A stretch of DNA of 47,837 bases from CAZBME01 sp964645835 (GTDB lineage Bacteria > Desulfobacterota > Syntrophia > Syntrophales > UBA8958): the NCBI GenBank assembly GCA_964645835.1, contig CAZYDG010000047.1:1-47837 (forward strand), in the 5' to 3' direction. Below, one piece after another: positions 41,658 to 47,837 of the stretch. Position 1 is the stretch's first letter, and every line of letters starts with the position of its first letter. The notes beneath the pieces were generated by a model. It was given only the letters and a program-made list of their open reading frames with translations, was not told where the DNA came from and made no database searches. A program made the position numbers and the translations under genes.

Positions 41658-41861
41658 TCAAATTGATTTGTCCGTTCTGGGCCTCTTTGGTATAACTAGC
41701 CACATGGCAATATAAGCCAGAATTCCGAAACCAAACGATAACAAAATGACAAGAATAAAAAGAATCCTGATCAAGGTAGGATCTTTGTCAAAATATTCTC
41801 CCAGCCCCCCGCAGACACCGGCGATTTTTCTATCCGTTTCCGATAAATAGATTTTATCCAT
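41658..41861 (-). CDS. PspC-domain membrane protein
   Basis: A 67-residue stand-alone PspC domain: IYLSETDRKIAGVCGGLGEY then FDKDPTLIRILFILVIL, one membrane helix (about 30-56) and a short basic tail. PspC proteins act in the phage-shock response or as toxin-like membrane proteins, but no pspA/B/F genes are here. AAGGAGG lies eight bases before the ATG. Confidence 0.93.
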   Translation of the reverse strand: MDKIYLSETDRKIAGVCGGLGEYFDKDPTLIRILFILVILLSFGFGILAYIAMWLVIPKRPRTDKSI

Positions 41862-41969
41862 CCGCTGGCCTCCTTTATTTATCGCTGCTCTCGCAATGAC
41901 AAATTGGTTTTATTTCAGTTTGTCAGTGACACATATACAAGACATCCAAGGCGGTTGTCAACACGCTCA

Positions 41970-41998
41970 TTGACTTAACTTATTTATTATCCTATAAT
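41970..41998 (+). promoter_or_regulatory. strong sigma-70 promoter of the AmmeMemoRadiSam operon
   Basis: TTGACT (41970-41975), a 17-base spacer and a perfect TATAAT (41993-41998). Transcription should start near 42005, leaving a 26-base leader with AAGGA at 42017-42021 ahead of the ATG at 42031. It is the best housekeeping promoter in the window. Confidence 0.85.
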
Positions 41999-42030
41999 TT
42001 CGGCTCCCAGCATATCAAGGATGAGACGTC

Positions 42031-43272
42031 ATGTTAAACCGGCGTGAGTTTATATCGATTCTGGCCCGCATCGCCCCAACCATGTGCGGTGTGGGGTGTC
42101 TCTTGTCTTCATTTCCGGATCGGTTTCCTGAATCGTGGGTTCTTCCAAATCCAGCCATGGCATCGGACCAGGTTCAGGATCTCTTAAGTCAAGCTCCGAT
42201 CGGCCGTTACTGGACATCCATTGAGACATCGCGAGGCAACTGCCGTAATTGCCACCAGGATCATGAATCCCTTCATGACAAGTCCCATCGTCATGCAGGA
42301 CACCTTGTCAAGTGTCTTCTTTGCGCCCAGGGATGCATCATCAAAGCAGGTGACCGGGGCAAATGCAGGACACGCAAGAACATCAACGGCCGGTTGCACA
42401 GCCTCGTCTACGGCCGCCCTGTCACCGTTCACACAGATCCAATCGAGAAGAAACCCTTTTACCACTTTCTTCCCGGATCGGCGGCTTTTTCCCTGGCCAC
42501 CACGGGATGTCCCCTGAGTTGCAAATTCTGCCAGAATTGGGAAATCTCTCAGGCGTCACCGGAAGATTTTCCCGTTCCTTATGTATCACCGGCCGCCGTC
42601 GTCCGCTCGGCAAAGAACAAGAAGGCCCCAGTCATTGCTTTCACATACAACGAGCCTACCGTTTTTCTCGAATACATGACCGATATTGCCCGTGCTGCAA
42701 AGAAAGAACAATTGAAATCCGTTCTTGTAAGTTGCGGCTTCATGAACGAGTCGCCCCTCATCGAGTTATGCGGTACTCTCGACGCCATCAAGATCGACCT
42801 GAAGGGATTCAGCAACACATTTTACCGTAATGTTTGCGGAGCGGAACTCAAACCTGTGCTATCGACCATCAAGATCATCGCCAAAAGACAAATCCACATG
42901 GAAATCGTAAACCTCGTCGTGCCAACCCTGAACGATTCGGATATGATGATGAAGGGCCTTGCGGACTGGATAATGGGGGAGATCGGCCCGGATGTTCCCA
43001 TCCATTTCACACGTTTTCATCCTGACTATCGGTTGCTCAACCTGCCGCCGACGCCTGTGGCAACCTTAGAACGGGCGCGAAACATCGCCGCAGACAAGGG
43101 CCTCCATTATGTCTATGTCGGTAATGTCCCAAATCACCCCGGCAACCACACCTATTGTCCCAACTGTAAAAAAGTGATAATAAAACGACATGGCTTCTTT
43201 ATGGAGTCGTTACATATCAAGAATGGTCGATGCCTCTTTTGCAGATCGAAGATTGCCGGTATTTGGACGTAA
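42031..43272 (+). CDS. amrS: AmmeMemoRadiSam radical SAM enzyme with Tat-like signal and CXXCH motif
   Basis: 413 residues. The core matches the AmmeMemoRadiSam radical SAM enzyme: CLLCAQGC (Cys95, 98, 102), RGKCRTRKN, LVYGRPV, cluster motif TTGCPLSCKFCQNWEIS, FTYNEPTVFLEY, DAIKIDLKGF, and a C-terminal zinc-ribbon pair CPNC...CLFC. Two things are unusual. The N-terminus is a twin-arginine-type signal (LNRREFISILARIA, hydrophobic to about 30, possible cut after PAMA at about 45). Just after it, residues 71-75 are CRNCH, a CXXCH heme-c-type motif, followed by a His-rich patch (HDKSHRHAGH). The next gene also has an export signal. The reaction of this family is unknown. Export and heme binding are predictions from the motifs. 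Confidence 0.9.
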   Translation: MLNRREFISILARIAPTMCGVGCLLSSFPDRFPESWVLPNPAMASDQVQDLLSQAPIGRYWTSIETSRGNCRNCHQDHESLHDKSHRHAGHLVKCLLCAQGCIIKAGDRGKCRTRKNINGRLHSLVYGRPVTVHTDPIEKKPFYHFLPGSAAFSLATTGCPLSCKFCQNWEISQASPEDFPVPYVSPAAVVRSAKNKKAPVIAFTYNEPTVFLEYMTDIARAAKKEQLKSVLVSCGFMNESPLIELCGTLDAIKIDLKGFSNTFYRNVCGAELKPVLSTIKIIAKRQIHMEIVNLVVPTLNDSDMMMKGLADWIMGEIGPDVPIHFTRFHPDYRLLNLPPTPVATLERARNIAADKGLHYVYVGNVPNHPGNHTYCPNCKKVIIKRHGFFMESLHIKNGRCLFCRSKIAGIWT

Positions 43273-43283
43273 AAGACAAGCCT

Positions 43284-44828
43284 ATGAATAGATGGCGATT
43301 CGGACTAATAACGATTGTCTTTTTCTTTTTAATGATGGGGGATGCCATGGTTTTGCAAGCAGATAAATCAGGATCACAGGATATTCGTCCGTCTGCCGTA
43401 GCGGGGAAATTCTATTCCGAATCGTCACCGGTGTTGAAACAGATCATCGAGGCTTATCTTTCCGATGCTATACCTATCAGTGTTAAATCGCCGCTGGCCC
43501 TCATTGCCCCCCACGCGGGATACATCTTTTCCGGACAAATCTGCGCCGACGCCTACAATCAAGTACGCAACCAGACCTACGATACGGTGATCATCCTGGG
43601 GACAAATCACACCTCACCCCGGTTCGGCAAAATCGCTATTTACCCCGGAGGCGGGTTTGAAACACCCCTGGGAATCGCACGAGTCGACAAAGATCTTGTT
43701 TCAGACCTCCTGGCCGCCGATCAAAATTGCGTCCTCAACGCCTCCGTCCATGAAACTGAGCATTCCGTCGAAGTCCAGGTTCCCTTTATTCAGGTCCTCT
43801 TTCCTCAAGCCAAGATCGTTCCAATTGTCGTAGGCACACCCGATCCGGCTCTCTGCCGCAGCTTTGGTGAAAACCTTGCGAAGGTCATGAAGGGGCGGCG
43901 CGCCCTGATTGTCGCCAGTTCGGATCTCTCCCACTATCCGTCTTATCAGGATGCCGTCAAAGTGGATCGTGAAACACTAATGGCCATTGCCGGCATGGAC
44001 ACCGATGCCTTGCACGGAACACTTAGCTCTCACCACAACCGAGGAATCGCCAATCTCCACACGGAGGCATGCGGTGAAGCGCCTATCCTGGCGGCCATGG
44101 CTGCCGCTAAGGCATTGGGTGCGCAAGGTACAAAGATCGTCAGTTATGCAAACTCCGGTGATGTTTCCATTGGTGAATCCGATCGTGTTGTCGGCTATGG
44201 CGCCGTTGTCTTTACGAAAGAGAAAACCCTTTTATCTTTCCCCGACAATCAAACGGCATCCGATGCAATCACAAACGACCTGCCCGATAGTGATAAAAAG
44301 GCACTCCTGGCCTTTGCCCGCAAGAGCATCACCTGGTTCTTGAAAACCCGAACTGTTCCCCTGCCGAGAGGGTTTTCCTCCCAGGTGGAACAACCCCAAG
44401 GGGTATTCGTGACCCTGAAGAAGCATGGTGATCTCCGGGGTTGCATTGGCCGGATCATACCCGATGCACCTTTGAAACGCCTTGCTGGATCCATGGCTTT
44501 GCAATCAGCCTTCAACGATCCGCGATTCCCTTCCCTGACCCTTGATGAAATATCCCAAATCGAAATTGAAATGTCGGTCCTGACGCCCATCAAACCCATC
44601 GCTCAGGCGGAAGATATCGTAGTGGGACGAGACGGAGTTATCCTCCAAAAGGGGGGACGCAGCGCCGTATTTCTTCCCCAGGTCGCTCCCGAACAAGGTT
44701 GGACCCGAGAGCAAATGCTTGACCAGCTTGCCCTCAAAGCAGGCTTGTCCAAAGACGCCTGGCGGACGGGAGCACAATTTTCCACATTCCAGGCTATAGT
44801 TTTTAGCGAATCCCAAGTTCGTCCTTAA
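43284..44828 (+). CDS. amrB: exported MEMO1-AMMECR1 fusion (AmmeMemoRadiSam proteins B and A)
   Basis: About 514 residues. A Sec signal peptide (MNRWRFGLITIVFFFLMMGD, then AMVLQA, cut about residue 26) leads into a MEMO1-type domain (about 34-315). The MEMO metal ligands are present: His in PHAGYIFSG (77), His in GTNHTSP (109), His in SSDLSHY, Cys in TEACGEAP. Human MEMO1 binds iron or copper through the same set. An AMMECR1 domain follows (about 335-512) with LRGCIGRI near 384-391. The two are often fused in bacteria. The ATG at 43284, 11 bases after amrS, is chosen because it gives the signal peptide. The system's substrate and reaction are unknown. Confidence 0.93.
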   Translation: MNRWRFGLITIVFFFLMMGDAMVLQADKSGSQDIRPSAVAGKFYSESSPVLKQIIEAYLSDAIPISVKSPLALIAPHAGYIFSGQICADAYNQVRNQTYDTVIILGTNHTSPRFGKIAIYPGGGFETPLGIARVDKDLVSDLLAADQNCVLNASVHETEHSVEVQVPFIQVLFPQAKIVPIVVGTPDPALCRSFGENLAKVMKGRRALIVASSDLSHYPSYQDAVKVDRETLMAIAGMDTDALHGTLSSHHNRGIANLHTEACGEAPILAAMAAAKALGAQGTKIVSYANSGDVSIGESDRVVGYGAVVFTKEKTLLSFPDNQTASDAITNDLPDSDKKALLAFARKSITWFLKTRTVPLPRGFSSQVEQPQGVFVTLKKHGDLRGCIGRIIPDAPLKRLAGSMALQSAFNDPRFPSLTLDEISQIEIEMSVLTPIKPIAQAEDIVVGRDGVILQKGGRSAVFLPQVAPEQGWTREQMLDQLALKAGLSKDAWRTGAQFSTFQAIVFSESQVRP

Positions 44829-45077
44829 CAGGCTGTTGAAAAACGCCCATCTGCTGCGTTGCGCCGCAAGCTTCGTTTATCGACGTACTTTTATGTACGC
44901 CTTTCCAATTCTAAATCAAAGCTCTATCTTCGTTGCCTTCGTCATCGGCTCCTCGATGTATTTCAGTATACATCTGCGTCGCCTCTTCCTCGCCGCCTTG
45001 ATATCATCTTTGATTTAGAACCGGAATTATTCCTCAGCTTTTGCGCGCCTTGCATCTGGGCATTTTTGAAAAGCCTG
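44829..45077 (-). mobile_element. MITE-like element, copy 2 (about 249 bp), directly on the amrB stop codon
   Basis: Ends CAGGCTGTTGAAAAACGCCC (44829-44848) and GGGCATTTTTGAAAAGCCTG (45058-45077) are inverted repeats with three mismatches. It shares the 27-base core (45027-45053, complement) and the AAGCTTGCGGCGCAAC subterminal block with copy 1, in opposite orientation on the chromosome. The middle differs: a perfect 13-base inverted repeat, TTCTAAATCAAAG (44909-44921) and CTTTGATTTAGAA (45008-45020), plus small stems. The TAA of amrB immediately precedes its first base. Short open frames inside are not genes. Confidence 0.68.
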
Positions 45078-45097
45078 CCCTTTTGTGAATAGATAAA

Positions 45098-45146
45098 AGA
45101 ACAGGGGTTTTCCCGTTTTGGGAAGAACCCCTGTTTCTTTTCTTTC
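45098..45146. terminator. bidirectional terminator
   Basis: Stem AACAGGGGTT-TTCCC/GGGAA-AACCCCTGTT (one bulged G) with loop GTTTT, T-rich on both sides (TTTCTTTTCTTT forward, CTTTTATC reverse). It separates the amr operon from the convergent 107-residue gene. Confidence 0.85.
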
Positions 45147-45164
45147 AGATGATCTTATGATCTT

Positions 45165-45488
45165 TTAATTGGGCGGTGCATAACGAAAACATGCTGTCTG
45201 TTCGTAAACTACCGGAGATAAAACATATCCCCCTTTGATTTTCCGGCCGCTTAGCTTTGTCTTGCCTTTTGCTTTAACCGCCCGTCCCTTGATGGATATA
45301 TTCCAGACACCGGAGAAAAGATTCGTTACATCGTAACGATCGTACTGATGTTCATTATAAACCTCTTCATCACCGTCCGTTGAAAATGCCCCTAATTGCA
45401 TGCTGCTTTTTTCCGGAAGCAATTCCGGTTCCGTTAAAAATTCCCTGTTTAACTTTTGCGCCATTTCTTTTCTTTCATTCTTCGTCAT
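45165..45488 (-). CDS. hypothetical protein, 107 residues
   Basis: A small soluble protein with GAGGAGG five bases before its ATG, so very likely translated. The first half is acidic and helical, the second half basic and beta-rich (WNISIKGRAVKAKGKTKLSG). No signal peptide, no membrane helix, no recognised family. It stands alone, between a terminator and an AT-rich gap. Confidence 0.65.
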   Translation of the reverse strand: MTKNERKEMAQKLNREFLTEPELLPEKSSMQLGAFSTDGDEEVYNEHQYDRYDVTNLFSGVWNISIKGRAVKAKGKTKLSGRKIKGGYVLSPVVYEQTACFRYAPPN

Positions 45489-45954
45489 TAATGCCTCCTC
45501 GGCTTATGCCTCATAAAAGAGTAATCGGTGTACACGTAAGATTAATATTATCGCGTCCTGCTCGTGGATTTTATTACTGGCCGAAGTCCTTAATGATCAA
45601 TTTCACGATTCATGCCAACAAAAAAAGAGATAATATATCGGGATATATATTATTATTTAATAATGTTTTAGAAGGTAATGCCTGCGTAATCGTTTATGCG
45701 CCGTAGAGAAGTTTACACATTATGACGGACAACGATATTTGGTAATGGAAGATAAAATCGTATTTGGGAACAAAAGGACCTGGCTGAATCAATGGTGAAC
45801 TTGTTCAGATGAAGCATTGATTTTCATTAAAGATAAATGCTTTTTTTCCGAAATAAATAATAGACATGTAAGTGCGTTTCACGTTGATTTTAACTTGAAA
45901 TGAACCAGCCGAATGGACGGGCATGGTTGAAGTATCATATGATGGGGTCTGATT
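45489..45954. other. gene-free AT-rich interval
   Basis: 466 bases between divergent genes. No open frame with a ribosome binding site was seen. It contains an AT-rich near-palindrome at 45630-45655 (ATAATATATC ... ATATATATTAT) and GTGTACAC at 45528-45535, either of which could be a regulatory site. No confident promoter was placed. Confidence 0.5.
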
Positions 45955-46800
45955 ATGGATAATGAGACAGCAAACAAAATTGAAACCATAGAGCTTACCC
46001 TGATAAAAGACTCGGTCCTTGGTTTTGATCCGGCGATTCTCACTATTTTAGACGACGTTGAACTCGGACAACGCGAAATTGAAAATCTGAAATCCAAACT
46101 GGGCGAGGATGTCTTCGGCTATCTCTTTGCCATTGCCAACTCTGCATATCATGGCAGCTTGAGAATGGGCCCTGTCAAATATTTTTACGAAGTTGTCAAC
46201 CGCATCGGCATGCAGCAAACAAAGGTGCTGATCATACTCTTTGCCTTGCATAAGCTGGCAAAGGGAGATCAGGAGTCCGAAATCATCTTTGCGAAAAGTT
46301 TTGCCGCCTCTGTTGTGGGAAGAATTATGACTCGCGGTTTCGGATTTCGGGATGAAGGGGCACGGATGGTAGAACTCGCCTGTCTTCTTTCCAACATCGG
46401 CGCTTTGATGATGACGGTTTATCGAAAACATTATTCCAGGGATGATTTCATCTTATCGGATCACTTTATTGAATGTAATCATATTTACCTGACGGAACGT
46501 ATCATACTTAGATTCCAGCTTCCCGAATATCTTCATGATATGATCATGATAAATTGTTTCACCCTCGATCGCATGGCAATCGGTCTGTCTACCGTGGTAA
46601 AGCTGGCCATCGCCGCTGTGGAATGGTCTTTTCGGACCCTGGATAACAAGCTTGTTTTTCGGTCCCCACAGACTTCTCTGGATGACAGATTTGCCCCCTC
46701 CCTTGCGGCAATCATCGCCGAACAGTTTGCTACAGCAGGTCTGAAAGACTATCTTGTTCTTTTACCTGAAATAACAAACATATCTCAGAAGATGCACTGA
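45955..46800 (+). CDS. HDOD-domain protein
   Basis: 281 residues. The HDOD pattern is seen: DPAILTILDDVELGQREIEN, then IANSAYHGSLRMGPVKYFYE and VNRIGMQQTKVLIILFAL. Where true HD phosphohydrolases have HD, this protein has LLSNIGALMM, so it should not be a catalyst; HDOD proteins usually act as scaffolds in signalling or stress. The C-terminal 80 residues are helical and unassigned. The start at 45955 has a weak GGGG upstream; no operon partner is adjacent. Confidence 0.85.
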   Translation: MDNETANKIETIELTLIKDSVLGFDPAILTILDDVELGQREIENLKSKLGEDVFGYLFAIANSAYHGSLRMGPVKYFYEVVNRIGMQQTKVLIILFALHKLAKGDQESEIIFAKSFAASVVGRIMTRGFGFRDEGARMVELACLLSNIGALMMTVYRKHYSRDDFILSDHFIECNHIYLTERIILRFQLPEYLHDMIMINCFTLDRMAIGLSTVVKLAIAAVEWSFRTLDNKLVFRSPQTSLDDRFAPSLAAIIAEQFATAGLKDYLVLLPEITNISQKMH

Positions 46801-47174
46801 TATCGGTGTGATTCGACGAGTGGGTAGAAGCGGGGCTGTACCCTTCCGGTTCAGGGAATTTTTCCTCTATTTTACCTGCAGATAACACCGCTGATACGAG
46901 TTGGAAAAATCCTATTCACCTCCAGACCAATACCCCGCTTCTTTTGGAGGCTGTGCCGCAATTTGCGGTTTTTCTAATCGATTTGAATGTAGCGCAGGAC
47001 TTCAGTCCTGCAAATACTCTGTAATTTTGTCTACTTTACGTCAAACCCACAGACCTAAAGGTCTGGACTACAGCAAGTCGAATGTAGCAAATATTTGAAT
47101 TGCGACAAATCTCCTTGGCAGATGTGCTTCAAAGTCCGTGGGTTTTGGTGGCAGATTTGGGGGCATGAATTCCC
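46801..47174. other. gene-free region with paired small palindromes
   Basis: Region between the HDOD gene and the umuD promoter. It contains the paired palindromes listed next and a direct repeat of GAATGTAGC (46985 and 47080 area). Nothing else was recognised. Confidence 0.55.
46988..47072. repeat. REP/BIME-like pair of palindromes
   Basis: GCAGGACTTCAGTCCTGC (46994-47011) and CAGACCTAAAGGTCTG (47050-47065), flanked by TGTAG (46988-46992) and CTACA (47068-47072) as an outer inverted repeat. Pairs of this kind are widespread, RAYT-associated intergenic repeats in bacteria. Confidence 0.65.
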
Positions 47175-47204
47175 TTGACATTAGAACGTTCGTTCTATTA
47201 GAAT
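47175..47204 (+). promoter_or_regulatory. umuD promoter with SOS (LexA) operator in the spacer
   Basis: TTGACA (47175-47180), an 18-base spacer, TAGAAT (47199-47204). The spacer contains AGAACGTTCGTTCT (47183-47196), which fits the core GAAC-N4-GTTC of Gram-positive-type LexA boxes. A repressor bound there would block polymerase. Expected start of transcription is at about 47211, the A of the first possible ATG. Confidence 0.8.
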
Positions 47205-47210
47205 GCCCTC

Positions 47211-47657
47211 ATGGAACAAAATAATATCACCATAGAAATGATCAGCCTCCAAGGCGGGTTACCGCTTCTTGAGAAACCCGGTATCCGGATAGCCGGCCAT
47301 ATCTCTGCCGGTTTTCCCTCACCGGCGGAGGAAGAACTGCGCGATATAATCTCCTTAGACGATTACTTGATGCCAAGACCGCGGTCCTCTTTCATTCTCC
47401 GGGTTTCCGGCGACTCCATGGCGGGTGCCGGAATCATGCCGGATGATCTGGTCATCGTTGAGAGGGGGCGTGTGCCGAAAAATGGGGATATCGTCATTGC
47501 CGAGATCGATGGGAATTGGGTCATGAAGTATTTTCTTAAAACGAGGGGCCGGATCACACTGGAAGCGGCAAATCCCCGCTACCAAACAATAAAGCCCAAT
47601 ATGGAATTGCGTATCACGGGCGTTGTGGTTGCCTGTGTCCGGAAATACGGTCTGTAA
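47211..47657 (+). CDS. umuD: UmuD-like autoproteolytic subunit of translesion DNA polymerase V
   Basis: 148 residues of the S24 (LexA/UmuD) family without a DNA-binding domain. The cleavage site is Ala33-Gly34 in ISAGFPSPAEE, nucleophile Ser69 in SGDSM and general base Lys106 in VMKYF; the spacings (36 and 37) equal those of E. coli UmuD (Cys24, Ser60, Lys97). After RecA-stimulated self-cleavage, UmuD' joins UmuC for mutagenic bypass. The operator fits SOS control. The start is uncertain: ATG 47211 would make a leaderless mRNA; ATG 47238 gives the same N-terminal length as E. coli but has no Shine-Dalgarno. No umuC follows in the next 146 bases; a probable transposase starts instead. Confidence 0.9.
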   Translation: MEQNNITIEMISLQGGLPLLEKPGIRIAGHISAGFPSPAEEELRDIISLDDYLMPRPRSSFILRVSGDSMAGAGIMPDDLVIVERGRVPKNGDIVIAEIDGNWVMKYFLKTRGRITLEAANPRYQTIKPNMELRITGVVVACVRKYGL

Positions 47658-47802
47658 AAATAACGATGAACGATACGATATTCAACCTTTATTCCTCCTG
47701 CGAATTGCCTCAAATTAAATGTTACCGAAGGAGGTGAATAAAAAGGATCGTTGACTCATAATTCGATATTACCGAATACCGCCATTTCTATGGAGGTTGA
47801 AT

Positions 47803-47837
47803 ATGAGTCCGCAATCGAAAAAAGAATACACCGAAGC
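47803..47837 (+). CDS. start of a gene cut by the window edge, probably an integrase-type transposase
   Basis: ATG at 47803 with GGAGG seven bases upstream; only MSPQSKKEYTEA is visible. This opening resembles DDE integrase-core transposases found in deltaproteobacterial IS elements, from memory of the family. Eleven residues are too few to be sure. If right, an IS lies directly downstream of umuD. Confidence 0.45.
   Translation, partial: MSPQSKKEYTE

Noticed and set aside
44836..45018. Open frames within the repeat at 44829-45077
   Set aside because: They are read through inverted repeats, have no ribosome binding site and no resemblance to proteins.
22601..47837. CRISPR arrays
   Set aside because: No set of three or more evenly spaced direct repeats was found; all repeats seen are inverted or dispersed.

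Overview
The window looks like chromosome of an anaerobic deltaproteobacterium, most likely near the Syntrophales (Syntrophus/Smithella type). This is inferred from gene content and style: a divergent membrane pyrophosphatase, an archaeal-type diadenylate cyclase, a liv transporter next to a crotonase, B12-dependent radical SAM enzymes, an AmmeMemoRadiSam module and moderate GC. No rRNA is present, so the placement is not proven.

Layout. 1-237: probable insertion-sequence remnant, then a promoter. 237-10736 (+): diadenylate cyclase, clpB, htpX, a DUF1844 protein, ispE, tRNA-Gln, prs, rplY, pth and a divergent H+-pyrophosphatase, closed by a strong terminator. 10791-11310: a gene-free convergent gap with two homologous covarying hairpins (candidate RNA). 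11311-19603 (-): sigma-54 activator, cyclic-nucleotide-binding protein, RCK potassium channel, EF-G, GerMN protein, TPR lipoprotein, HD hydrolase and a small coiled-coil protein. 19962-22408 (+): LysM protein and a PP-loop tRNA-thiolase-like enzyme. 22601-26526 (-): rsmA, tsaD, a lipoprotein, purB. 26983-29947 (+): a DUF218 protein, a VCBS-repeat lipoprotein-like protein and tRNA(CAT). 30018-35460 (-): dienoyl-CoA isomerase-like crotonase and the livFGMHK transporter. 35566-41861 (-): a probable glycan/lipid assembly cluster (B12 radical SAM, hexapeptide acyltransferase, alpha/alpha-barrel protein, methyltransferase, GT4 glycosyltransferase, PHP phosphoesterase), then a PspC protein. 42031-44828 (+): AmmeMemoRadiSam enzymes. 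45165-47837: a hypothetical gene, an HDOD protein, an SOS-type umuD and the first codons of a probable transposase.

How they work together. The first block is housekeeping (proteostasis, isoprenoid, PRPP, translation, PPi energy conservation) headed by second-messenger synthesis. The K+ channel, cNMP-binding protein and sigma-54 activator are translationally coupled or nearly so and look like one signalling unit. The liv genes encode a complete branched-chain amino acid (or related) importer.

The points most worth following are: (1) both AmmeMemoRadiSam proteins carry export signals, and the radical SAM enzyme has a CXXCH motif just after its Tat-like signal; (2) the paired AAGGAGG-loop hairpins downstream of hppA; (3) a family of about 230-250 bp terminal-inverted-repeat elements whose ends sit directly on stop codons; (4) an SOS operator inside the umuD promoter spacer.
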